DNA of 64,000 nt from Rhizobium sp. R634. Its GTDB lineage: Bacteria; Pseudomonadota; Alphaproteobacteria; Rhizobiales; Rhizobiaceae. The notes beneath the pieces are model-generated. The model searched no databases. It saw only the letters and a program-made list of their open reading frames with translations, and had not been told where the DNA came from. The position numbers and the translations under genes are program-made. Below, one piece after another: positions 41,863 to 50,687 of the stretch (position 1 is the stretch's first letter; each line of letters opens with the position of its first letter). Where the stretch lies: the NCBI RefSeq assembly GCF_002211305.1, contig NZ_LOKW01000027.1, forward strand, positions 248,001-312,000, in the 5' to 3' direction.

Positions 41863-44800
41863 TCTTCGGTTCGAGACTTCATCAGCCGCCGCCAGGCGGC
41901 GTGATCGGTTTGCAGAGCGACGGAGGCATGAGCGGCGGGCAGAAGCGGCTTGCGTCTGCGCCGGCCGAAGCGCCGTTTGAAGCCGAGGATGTTTTCGACG
42001 AAGCTCCTTGTGTAGAGGCCCGGACCGCTCGAATAGATGCGCCAGCCGCCATCGACGGCGATCTTGCCCGCCTTGACGCGCGCCCATTCGGCCGCCGCCT
42101 GATAGCGGTCATGGAAGGCCGCGTCGCTGCTGCTGAAATAGGCGTTGCGTTGGCGCAGCGAAGCATGCGGCAGCGCCGATGTGACGGCGATCGGATTGAC
42201 GACGGCGATTGCCTTCCAGAGTTCGTCCGCCTCGGCTTCCAGCGCGAGCGTTTCGCAATAGCGCAGATGGGCATGCACATACATCAGCCCGATCTCGCGG
42301 CCGAAGAAGGAGGAGGATTCCGCCCGGCGAAACAGCGTCTCAGGCCCGCCGGCATAGGTCGCGGGCTTCTCCATCAGCCGCACGCCATCGGGATAGAGTA
42401 GATGCTCCTCGATCAGCTTCATATGATCGCGCCGTTGAACCGGCGTGAACAACCCGCCGAGCATCGCCTGTGTCATCGAGATCAGCGAGTAGGAGAGGCC
42501 GGTGCGCCGGTCGCTTGGATGCAGAAGCAATTCGACGCCGTCATGTTCGGGATCGAAGATACCATAGCCGGCAACGACGCCGTCGCGGATGAGATGGCGA
42601 TTGAAATCCCGGCGCATCGCCGTCGCGATCTTCCTGAGCGCCTTGGCCTTTTCGCCGGACCCATGACGGAGCAGGATGGCGGAATAGCGCACGACCTGCT
42701 CATAAAGCAGAGCAACCGTCCAGCTGCTGACCATCCAGTCGCGCAGATGCGGGTCGGCCGGCTGCAGGGAATCGTTCCAGTCTCCTTCGCCGTAGCGGAT
42801 CAGATGCGTTCCCGGAATGAAAGCTTCGCGGACGGTATCGAGCAGTTTCTCGACATGGATCGCGATGGTGTCGATCTCCGCCGCTTTCTGCATGGTCTTT
42901 TCGTCGCGCCAGGTGACCTTCTCGTCGAGGATAGCGAGATCGCCGGTCGCTTCGATATAATCGCAGAGCGCCTTCAGCGGCCAGACGACGATATCACCGT
43001 GGCTGTCGCCCGCCCGAATGTTGGAATAGGGCTCCAGCATGAACCATTGCGACCAATCGCCTTTTTCCAGGTACTGTTCGCTGAAGACGGTCTTCACCAC
43101 CTCCTTGGCTTCGCAGTCATGTTCATAGGCAAGCAGGAATTCGATAGGCCCCTGGCAGGCGTCGCGCGTGCCCCAGGCCGCTCCCGTATATTGCTCGAGG
43201 CCGTGCGGCACGCTCAGATGCACGATGGCGTCATGGGCGAGCCAGGGCAGCAGGGTCGTTTGCGCGGCGAGGTCGGGCGATGTGCCGCCGATCGTCAGGC
43301 CACGCACGGTCTTCCGCCAGAATTTCGATGCCGGCGCAAGCATGGCTTGGTCGGCGATGCCGGCCTCATACCGCTGCGCAAGGCGCTCGGCTTCTTCAGC
43401 ATCGGTCATCGAACCGACGACGGCGAAGGACAGCGCCTGCGTTGGCCGGGAGCGCAACGCGACGAAGGCGCCGTTGCGGGCGACACTATCGCTGTAGAGC
43501 AGCTCATCGCCGCCGATCTCCTCGATGGCATCGGGCGTCGAACTCACCAGCCAATAGGCGGCGTCGGGATACCGTTCGCCCCAGAGCCAGCCCGGATCAG
43601 GCAGGAAGCGAATGCGTTTGCCCGGCGCATCGAAGTCGATCCGCCCGCCCGCATCATATTCGCGCTCGCCGAGGACGACATGGCTGAACACGAGGAAGCG
43701 GCAAGGCTTGCCTTCGACGGAAACGGTCCATTGCACGGCCGCATCCTCGCCGGAAACGACCGCCGCGACAGTGATCGTGCGGTCGGCGCAGCGATAGATC
43801 CAGCGGCAATCGCTGAGCCCCATCTCGAAAGCCGAAGGCACGGCCAGGAGCTGCCAACCCGCGCCGACATCCGTCATGATGCGCAGCCCGCTGGCGCGCG
43901 TCAGATTGTAGGGATCGCGGGAGACCGAAAAGAGCTTGTGGAAGGAGGTATTGCCGATCGTCAGCTGCGCGGCGAAGATGCCCTGCATCCAGCACGTGGC
44001 GGCAAGCGTGCTATCGTCGAGCAGCATGTTCTGGCCGCTGCGGACGATCGCGCCGTGGCGGCGCGCCACCAGGCGCTCCTTTTCGCTGAGGACGACGTGG
44101 CGGTTTAGGACGCCGTCCGGCACGAAAAACGAAAGAAGCTTTCCGCCGGCGCGTTCTTCCAGGCTCCGCTCCGGATAGAGCCGCTCAATCGCCTTTTTAT
44201 CGAGCGGCTCGGCCGTCAGCAGGACGGCATCCTGCAGTAGGCTACGGACCGGTTCGGCTTCTGCAATATCAGCTGCAGCACCTTCCGTCGCCGCGAACCC
44301 ATCAAGGAGCGAAAGATCGGCATCGCTCGATGCTTCGGGATGATCGGCGGTAAACAGGACGAAGAAAGTCGCGCTTGTGCCGCTTGCCGGCACCGGGAAG
44401 GATTTCGATTGGATGGCCGGACATGCCGTCTCTTGCTGCCGCCGTTCGCTCGGCAGGCTGGTGCCGAAGGGGCCGACCAGCATGTCGCCGCGGCGCTCTT
44501 TCGCCTGCACCAGCTGGATCGCATCGGTGGCATAGGCGGCCGCGCCCTCAAGGCAGCCCTGCACGATCCAGGGATTGCGTGCACCCGACTGCTTGAGGTT
44601 TTGCCGGTTCATCAGGACGGGGCCGAATGTCTCGTGCTCGGCGATATGGTGATCGACATATTGCGAGGCATAGGCTTCGCTGTTCATCAGGAAGCCGCGA
44701 TCGCCGAGGCCAAGGTCCTGAACCAGCACCAGATCCACCGGAATGTTTCCACGCTTCAGATGCCGCAGCGAGACGCGCCAGAACCAGGCGGTTTCGGATG

Positions 44801-45167
44801 GATGAAGCTCGAGGCGGACCTTGTAGCCAATATCGCCTGTTTTGCCGCTCCAGGAAAAACTCGTCGCATCGGACCCGAAGCTGCCGGCGGCGCGAGGGCC
44901 GACGATCTCGACGACATCGGGCACGGGACCGCCGATGCGCAGATACAGGCGGCCGATGCCGCCGATGAGCGGCGATCCCTGGATCTGGTTGATCTGCACT
45001 GATCCCTTGTCGTCGGCATATTCGATGGCAAACAGCGTGCCGTTCGGCAGTGCCGATATCGACAGGCCGGAACCGTTGCCGATCGTGAAGAGGCCAAGCT
45101 CTTCGCGTCGGGGCATCTGCAAACTGCGCGTAAAGTCGGGGGACATCGGGATCTCATCGATTGGCAT
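41859..45167 (-). CDS. GH94 phosphorylase-like enzyme, possibly 1,2-beta-oligoglucan phosphorylase
   Basis: The roughly 1100-aa protein has a beta-sandwich N-terminal half and an (alpha/alpha)6 catalytic half with the GH94 general-acid motif GEGDWNDSLQPADP near residue 800 and flanking GAAWGTRDACQGP. The GH94 members of about this length include 1,2-beta-oligoglucan phosphorylase, and rhizobia make cyclic beta-1,2-glucans, so that is a reasonable guess. It lacks the glycosyltransferase part of the much larger NdvB. The start is uncertain: ATG 45167 (MPIDEIP) or 45146 (MSPDFTRS). Neither has a strong ribosome-binding site. No signal peptide is seen, so it is cytoplasmic. Confidence 0.75.
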   Translation of the reverse strand: MPIDEIPMSPDFTRSLQMPRREELGLFTIGNGSGLSISALPNGTLFAIEYADDKGSVQINQIQGSPLIGGIGRLYLRIGGPVPDVVEIVGPRAAGSFGSDATSFSWSGKTGDIGYKVRLELHPSETAWFWRVSLRHLKRGNIPVDLVLVQDLGLGDRGFLMNSEAYASQYVDHHIAEHETFGPVLMNRQNLKQSGARNPWIVQGCLEGAAAYATDAIQLVQAKERRGDMLVGPFGTSLPSERRQQETACPAIQSKSFPVPASGTSATFFVLFTADHPEASSDADLSLLDGFAATEGAAADIAEAEPVRSLLQDAVLLTAEPLDKKAIERLYPERSLEERAGGKLLSFFVPDGVLNRHVVLSEKERLVARRHGAIVRSGQNMLLDDSTLAATCWMQGIFAAQLTIGNTSFHKLFSVSRDPYNLTRASGLRIMTDVGAGWQLLAVPSAFEMGLSDCRWIYRCADRTITVAAVVSGEDAAVQWTVSVEGKPCRFLVFSHVVLGEREYDAGGRIDFDAPGKRIRFLPDPGWLWGERYPDAAYWLVSSTPDAIEEIGGDELLYSDSVARNGAFVALRSRPTQALSFAVVGSMTDAEEAERLAQRYEAGIADQAMLAPASKFWRKTVRGLTIGGTSPDLAAQTTLLPWLAHDAIVHLSVPHGLEQYTGAAWGTRDACQGPIEFLLAYEHDCEAKEVVKTVFSEQYLEKGDWSQWFMLEPYSNIRAGDSHGDIVVWPLKALCDYIEATGDLAILDEKVTWRDEKTMQKAAEIDTIAIHVEKLLDTVREAFIPGTHLIRYGEGDWNDSLQPADPHLRDWMVSSWTVALLYEQVVRYSAILLRHGSGEKAKALRKIATAMRRDFNRHLIRDGVVAGYGIFDPEHDGVELLLHPSDRRTGLSYSLISMTQAMLGGLFTPVQRRDHMKLIEEHLLYPDGVRLMEKPATYAGGPETLFRRAESSSFFGREIGLMYVHAHLRYCETLALEAEADELWKAIAVVNPIAVTSALPHASLRQRNAYFSSSDAAFHDRYQAAAEWARVKAGKIAVDGGWRIYSSGPGLYTRSFVENILGFKRRFGRRRRKPLLPAAHASVALQTDHAAWRRLMKSRTED

Positions 45168-45276
45168 CAGAGGGGAATCGAAGGATGACGCAAAAAGATT
45201 GAGAGAAATCTTACCGACAATCGGAAGAGGGGCAACCGGTCTTGGAACGCCCGGGCAGTCATATTGGCTTGTGGAG

Positions 45277-45299
45277 AAAAATGCCGGCGGCGGCATTTT
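45277..45299 (-). terminator. Rho-independent terminator after flagellin
   Basis: On the minus strand AAAATGCCG and CGGCATTTT make a 9-bp stem around CCGC, with a T run. It follows a larger 10-bp stem ACCGAGCCTG/CAGGCTCGGT (45313-45343). Together they should stop the flagellin transcript before the GH94 gene. The first stem is symmetric enough to work in both directions. Confidence 0.75.
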
Positions 45300-45408
45300 C
45301 GCCGACAATGCGACCGAGCCTGACCGGGAGGGCCAGGCTCGGTGCTCGATCTGCGAATGTGGTCCGGGCGTACTAAGCGCCCGGCTCCCTTTGCCTCGAC
45401 CAGTCCGA

Positions 45409-46317
45409 TTAGCCGCGGAAGAGCGACAGGATGTTCTGGGACGACGAATTCGCGATCGACAGAGACTGGATCGCAAGCTGCTGCTGGGTTTGCAGCGCGG
45501 AAAGCCTGCTCGACTCTTCCTCCATGTCGGCATCGACCAGCCGCCCGACGCCCGAGTCGATCGAATCCGACAGCGCGCTGACGAAATCTTCCTGCAGTTC
45601 GATGCGCGTCGAGATCGAACCCAGCTGCGCACCGGCAGAGGTCATCGCCGACAGCGCCGATTCGACAGTCGTCAGCGCCGACTGGATCTGGCCGAGCGTG
45701 AAGTCGGTGATGTCCATCGAATAGACCGAGCCGGTCGCGCCCGAGGAGGTACCGAGGATACCCGAGGAGGTTTCGATCGACCCGCCGCTCATGCCGAACA
45801 GAACGTTGCCCATGGAGCTGGTATCCAGAGCATAATCGGTCATTTTAACGGAAACGGCGCCGGAGCCGTCGCGAACGAAGGACGATACGACGCTCTTCGT
45901 GCTGCTCTCGCCGGCGACCCAGTTTTCACCGGAGAAGGATGCCGACTGGGCGATGCTCATCAGCTGTTCCTGCAACTGGCTGATTTCTTCCTGGACCTTG
46001 GACTTGTCGACACCGTCTTCCGTTGCGGCCACCAGCTTGGCCTTGATCTCGTCGACGACGTCGATCGCACTTTCCATTGCCGTGTAAGCCGTATCGACCT
46101 TTGCCGCGCCGAGGCCTAGGGCGTCGGACACAGCAGAAAGGGCCTTGTTGTCGGACCGCATGGTGGTTGCGATCGACCAGTAGGCGGCGTTGTCGGATGC
46201 GGTGTCGACGCGATAACCGGTGGAAACGCTATTCTGCGTCGATTCGAGATTGGAGTTGATGCTGCGCAGCGTCTGAAGGGCTGCCATCGCCGAATTGTTC
46301 GTATTGATGCTCGTCAT
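45409..46317 (-). CDS. flagellin
   Basis: The 302-aa protein has conserved flagellin D0/D1 ends: N-terminal MTSINTNNSAMAALQTLRSI and NLESTQNSVSTGYRV, and C-terminal RLVDADMEEESSRLSALQTQ with a SLFRG end. The middle is short and Ser/Gly-rich, as in rhizobial flagellins. No other flagellar genes are near, so this is an orphan copy outside the main cluster. The start ATG 46317 is at the usual MTSI; the upstream frame extension is not kept. Confidence 0.93.
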   Translation of the reverse strand: MTSINTNNSAMAALQTLRSINSNLESTQNSVSTGYRVDTASDNAAYWSIATTMRSDNKALSAVSDALGLGAAKVDTAYTAMESAIDVVDEIKAKLVAATEDGVDKSKVQEEISQLQEQLMSIAQSASFSGENWVAGESSTKSVVSSFVRDGSGAVSVKMTDYALDTSSMGNVLFGMSGGSIETSSGILGTSSGATGSVYSMDITDFTLGQIQSALTTVESALSAMTSAGAQLGSISTRIELQEDFVSALSDSIDSGVGRLVDADMEEESSRLSALQTQQQLAIQSLSIANSSSQNILSLFRG

Positions 46318-46700
46318 TGGAAATTCGCCTGTTTCGGAAGTTGGATGTGTTGCATCCCGGGACACATCCGGGCCGTGGCGAGCAGCCTCATGCTTATCGA
46401 CCCGCGTTCGGGCAGGTCAATTCGCCATCGTTGAGCAAATTATGGTACTTAAAGGTACCTTAATCGTTAACGTGACGGCGTCGGGACGCAATTTTGTGCG
46501 AAAATCGGATGCTCGGTGTCGGGGCTGTTCCGGTTGCCGCCTCAAGGCGAAAGTTATGGAAGCAGGCCGTCGCAAATTCGCGATCGGCGGTTGACGCCCC
46601 GGCGGGAAACTGACTATCAATATTAAATCAATTTGATTGACATCAAATTCAGCTCCCGCACTCGCGCGGAATGTTCAAGCCTGATTTTCACGAGGAACCA
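46318..46700. other. divergent spacer between flagellin and GH20 genes
   Basis: About 380 bases with promoters for both genes. It includes an AT-rich patch with TTAA-N7-TTAA (46449-46463), a loose CtrA-like pattern that contains the palindrome AAGGTACCTT (46452-46461), and a GTTAAC at 46466-46471. These could be cell-cycle or flagellar control sites but the match lacks the flanking C of the consensus. No gene is seen. Confidence 0.35.
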
Positions 46701-46706
46701 GTGACC

Positions 46707-48728
46707 ATGTCCATACCGCGCCCGAAAGCCCTGCGGCTCGAAACCCTCTGGAACCCGCCGGCCGACGGCAAGGAATTTTCCTATGTCCTGCGCCTCAGGA
46801 ATCTCGGCACCGAGCCGCTTTCGGATTTTTCTCTCTGCGTGAGCGGCCCGGGCCGCGTCGATCCGGCCGGGCGCGTCGAAGGCGCCACCGTCTCGCAGCG
46901 GTTGTCGAATTTCACCGAATTCAAACCGCCGGCCAATTTCGTTCTCGGCGCGGGCGAGACATGGACGATATCGGTCTATGCGCTGAGCTGGCAATTCCGC
47001 CACTGGACCGACGGCGCGACGAGCGGCTATCTCGCGCTTTCCGACGGCAGCACCATTGTGCTTTCGATCGAGCCGACGCGGTCCTCCGTCAGCAACGCGC
47101 CGCTGAAGCGCGGCGCCGAGATCTATCCCGTTCCCGCCAATGCGCCCGTCCAGGTGTCGATCATTCCGTGGCCGAACCGCGTGGCGGTCAGCTCGCGCCG
47201 GCCGCTGCCCGCCGGTTTCGCGCCGCAGGCGCAGAGCGCCGAGGGGGAGGCGGCCGCCCGGAGCTTCGCAGCGCTGGTGGACCATCTCTTCGCGGTGGAA
47301 GGCATCGTGCGCAGTGAAGCGGAAGGCGCGGTTCCGGTTGCCCTCAGGGATGCCGCCGGCATGGGAGCGGAGGCTTATCGGCTGAGCTTCGACGGCGAAA
47401 TGATCGCCGTCGAGGCAAGCAGCCGGACCGGTTTTCTCTATGGCCTCGTGACACTCGGCCAGATCTGGCGCGGCGCCAAGCTGCATCCTGGCGTCTTCCA
47501 GTTTCCGGCATCCGGCGAGATCGTCGACGAGCCGTCGATGGGCTGGCGCGGCCTGCATCTCGATGTCGCCCGCCAGTTCTATGGCGCGGCCGAGGTCAAG
47601 AAGCTGATTGCGGTTCTGGCCTGGAACAAGCTCAACCGTTTCCACTGGCACCTGTCCGACGACGAAGCCTGGCGCGTGGAAATCGATGCCTATCCCGCTC
47701 TGACCGAGGTCGGCGCCTGGCGCGGCCACGGCCTTGCCGTGCCGCCGCTGCTGGGGTCAAGCCCGGCCCGGACGGGCGGCTATTACACCAAGGCCGCCAT
47801 CCGCGATATCGTCGCCTATGCAAAGGGCCTTGGCGTGGAAATCGTGCCGGAGATCGACATGCCAGGCCATTGCTACGCCATGCAGCAGGCGATACCGGAG
47901 CTGCGCGATCCCGATGAAACCGGCAGCTACCACTCGGTTCAGGGCTTTCCCGACAATTGCATCAACCCGGCGCGGGAGAAGACTTACGAGATCGTCGAGA
48001 CGATCCTTACCGAGCTTATCGACCTCTTTCCGTTCAAGACGATCCACCTCGGCGCCGACGAAGTTCCCCTCGGCGCCTGGTCCGGCTCGCCGGAAGCGCT
48101 TGCGCGTCTGCGCGCCGTCGCCGGCAACGAGGTTGCCGATGCCCACGCCAAACGGCTGAACGTCGTCACCAATACCCACGGCGCCGACGATATTCATGGA
48201 TCGGGTGCGGCCATCCTGCAGGCGGAGTTCCTGGAGCGGGTGCAGCGCTTCCTGGCGAGCAAGGGCTGCATCACCGGGGGCTGGGAAGAAGCCGCCCATG
48301 GCGATGTCATCGACAAGTCGAAGAGCTATCTCTGCAGCTGGCGCAATGTCGAAGTCTCGGCGGAACTCGCCGAACGCGGCTACCAGATGGTCGTCTGCCC
48401 CGGGCAGGTCTATTATCTCGACATGGCGCTGAGACCCGACTGGGACGAGCCCGGCGCCAGCTGGGCAGGAACGTCAGACGCGGAAAAGCTCTACAATTTC
48501 GATCCGGTCGGCGGCTGGACGGCAGCGCAGAAACAGAGACTTCTCGGCATCCAGGCCTGCATCTGGTCGGAACCGATGACCGATCGCGCCGTGTTCGACC
48601 GTCTCGTCTTCCCGCGTATTTCCGCGCTGGCCGAAACGGGCTGGACGAAGCCGTCCGCCAAGTCTTGGGAGCGCTTCAGAGCCTTGGCGGGATTGATGCC
48701 GCTACTTTACGGGCTGCAGGAGTCTTGA
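46707..48728 (+). CDS. GH20 beta-N-acetylhexosaminidase
   Basis: The 673-aa enzyme has an N-terminal carbohydrate-binding-like segment (to about 150), the GH20b domain, and the GH20 barrel with the catalytic Asp-Glu pair in HLGADEVP (near residue 455), preceded by VPEIDMPGHCYAM and WRGLHLDVARQF. It releases terminal GlcNAc/GalNAc from beta-linked glycans or chito-oligosaccharides. Start options are ATG 46671, GTG 46701 and ATG 46707; a GAGGAA lies before the last two. No signal peptide is evident. Confidence 0.88.
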   Translation: MSIPRPKALRLETLWNPPADGKEFSYVLRLRNLGTEPLSDFSLCVSGPGRVDPAGRVEGATVSQRLSNFTEFKPPANFVLGAGETWTISVYALSWQFRHWTDGATSGYLALSDGSTIVLSIEPTRSSVSNAPLKRGAEIYPVPANAPVQVSIIPWPNRVAVSSRRPLPAGFAPQAQSAEGEAAARSFAALVDHLFAVEGIVRSEAEGAVPVALRDAAGMGAEAYRLSFDGEMIAVEASSRTGFLYGLVTLGQIWRGAKLHPGVFQFPASGEIVDEPSMGWRGLHLDVARQFYGAAEVKKLIAVLAWNKLNRFHWHLSDDEAWRVEIDAYPALTEVGAWRGHGLAVPPLLGSSPARTGGYYTKAAIRDIVAYAKGLGVEIVPEIDMPGHCYAMQQAIPELRDPDETGSYHSVQGFPDNCINPAREKTYEIVETILTELIDLFPFKTIHLGADEVPLGAWSGSPEALARLRAVAGNEVADAHAKRLNVVTNTHGADDIHGSGAAILQAEFLERVQRFLASKGCITGGWEEAAHGDVIDKSKSYLCSWRNVEVSAELAERGYQMVVCPGQVYYLDMALRPDWDEPGASWAGTSDAEKLYNFDPVGGWTAAQKQRLLGIQACIWSEPMTDRAVFDRLVFPRISALAETGWTKPSAKSWERFRALAGLMPLLYGLQES

Positions 48729-48737
48729 AGGCGGCCT

Positions 48738-49544
48738 TTACTGTCGCTGCCGGTAGGCAGAGGGCGTGACGCCTGTGCCCAGCTTGAAGGCCCGCGTCAT
48801 GTGGCTCTGACTGCTGAAGCCGCAGGCCGAAGCGATCTGCGCGATTGGCTCCATGCCTGATAGCATCATTTTGGCGCGCTCGACACGACGGTGCGCCACC
48901 CAGCCATGCGGCTAGATACCGAAGCTCGCCCGGAACATCCGCTGGAAATGAAAGGCGCTGAGCTGCCCGATATCAGCCAGATCCTGCAGGCGGATCGTCT
49001 CGCCAAGGTGGGCCTCGATATAGTCCAGGGTTCGGCGCCGCACATGTGACGCGAGTCCACCGCTGATCGCGCAGGCACGCATGCCTCCATAACGCGGATC
49101 GACGAAGAGGTCGCTGATCGCCTGCGTCATCGCTTCTTCGGCCAGCAGATGCCCGCCCGCCAATATCGCTTCCGTCATCTGCCGAAGCCTCAGCGCCAAG
49201 GCGGGGGCATCGTCGAAGGTTACTTCCGGAAGAGCCATGAGCCGCGCATCGCGGTCAAACGTCTCGGCAAACATCCGGCGCATCTGATCGTCGGGAACAT
49301 ACAGGTGGACGAATTCGAAGAAGTCGGTGATTTCCCATTCGGACGAATGCCCCTGCGGCATGATGCACAGCACGCCCGGACGGCCGCGCGCGTCGGGGCC
49401 GCCATCCAGCCGCCGCGTTCCGGCGCCGCCGCTCAGATAAAGACTGAACGTATGACCGTTCGGCCGCTGATAGCTCATCCTGTCATGCGCATTGCTCCAG
49501 ATGGCAGCCGATCGCCCGAAACCCAGATCGATCGACTGTGACAT
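48738..49544 (-). pseudogene. AraC-family regulator interrupted by an in-frame TAG
   Basis: The frame reads as an AraC regulator with an N-terminal cupin-like part (from MSQSIDLGFG, with PNGHTFSLYLSGGAG) and the first helix-turn-helix (IRLQDLADIGQLSAFHFQRMFRASFGI has the family FHFQRMFRASFG end). A TAG stop at 48912-48914 follows FGI. The same frame then continues PHGWVAHRRVERAKMMLSG and IAQIASACGFSSQSHMTRAF to a TAA at 48738, which is the missing second helix-turn-helix. One base (TCG to TAG would restore Ser) explains it. It is a pseudogene, a sequencing error, or an amber-read protein. The upstream frame is open to 49706, so the start is uncertain. Confidence 0.8.
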
Positions 49545-49755
49545 CCGCGCAGTGGGAGAGGCGGACAAAAACCTGAAAACCGAGAGGCGGCTATCTTTCA
49601 CCAATTCTTTCCCACAGCTGGCCACGCGCTCAGAATAATACGGGGCGACCGCTGAGATGGCGAGGGGGAAGTCCGGGCAGATCGATTTCATAGCAAGAAT
49701 CTGCAAGAGACCCGCTCACGGTTTGCCTATTGGTGGAAAAAACGAGGATTACTCC

Positions 49756-50670
49756 ATGGCAAACGCCGTTCTTTTCATCGCGACCGTCCTCATATGGGGG
49801 ACGACCTGGATTGCCATTGCGATGCAGGTCGGTCCGGTGCCGGTCCTGGTCTCGGTCTTTTACAGATTTGCGCTCGCGGCCGTGATCCTCATCGCCGTCC
49901 TTGCTGTCATGCGGCGGCTCAAGCTCCCTGCCTTACGCGATCAACCTTTCATCCTTGCGCAGGCGCTCTGCCTGTTCAGCCTCAATTTCATCTGTTTCTA
50001 CAACGCCGCCGCCTCGATTCCATCGGGGCTGATCTCCGTGATCTTCTCGCTGGCGACGATCTACAATGCCGTCAATGCGCGCCTCTTCTTCGGCGACCGC
50101 ATTACGGGCCGCACGCTGTTCGCCGCAGCACTCGGCGCAACCGGCCTTCTCCTGCTGTTCGCAGAGGAGGTTGCCGTCGATTTCGATATGGGCACGTTGA
50201 AAGGGATCGGGCTCGCAGCGCTCGGCACGCTGTTCTTCTCGCTCGGCAATATGGCATCGCGCCGCAACAGCGCGGCCGGCATCTCACCGCTGACCGCCAA
50301 TGCCTGGGGCATGGCTTATGGCACGATCATCCTTCTCGTCCTGATTGCCGTGACGCAAACCCCGATCGTGGCACCATCAGGCATCACCTATCTTGCCGCG
50401 CTGCTCTATCTCTCAGCAATCGGATCGGTGATCGGTTTCACCACCTACCTGATGCTGGTGTCGCGCATCGGCTCCTCACGCGCGGCCTATGCCACCGTGC
50501 TGTTCCCGATTGTCGCCCTGTCGCTGTCGACGGTCTTCGAGGGCTACCATTGGACCGGCCTGGGCCTGATCGGCCTGACGCTGACGCTGCTTGGGAACGT
50601 GATCATCTTTGCGCGCCCTCTCGCGCGGCGGTCGCCGCAACCAGATGCGAACCTGCCGGCACGCGGCTGA
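49756..50670 (+). CDS. EamA-family (DMT) membrane transporter
   Basis: The 304-aa protein has about ten hydrophobic helices in two EamA repeats (one from residue 5 to about 135, the second from about 145 to 290). DMT exporters carry amino acids, nucleosides or other metabolites. Start ATG 49756 with GAGGA upstream. It diverges from the broken AraC gene, its likely former regulator. Confidence 0.88.
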   Translation: MANAVLFIATVLIWGTTWIAIAMQVGPVPVLVSVFYRFALAAVILIAVLAVMRRLKLPALRDQPFILAQALCLFSLNFICFYNAAASIPSGLISVIFSLATIYNAVNARLFFGDRITGRTLFAAALGATGLLLLFAEEVAVDFDMGTLKGIGLAALGTLFFSLGNMASRRNSAAGISPLTANAWGMAYGTIILLVLIAVTQTPIVAPSGITYLAALLYLSAIGSVIGFTTYLMLVSRIGSSRAAYATVLFPIVALSLSTVFEGYHWTGLGLIGLTLTLLGNVIIFARPLARRSPQPDANLPARG

Positions 50671-50687
50671 AGGACGGGCTAGATGCG

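Noticed and set aside
41859..45167. GH94 gene as NdvB/ChvB cyclic glucan synthase
   Set aside because: NdvB is more than twice as long and has a glycosyltransferase domain and membrane helices, none of which is seen.
46449..46463. TTAA-N7-TTAA upstream of flagellin as a confident CtrA site
   Set aside because: It lacks the flanking C of the consensus and could arise by chance in an AT-rich spacer; kept as a low-confidence note.
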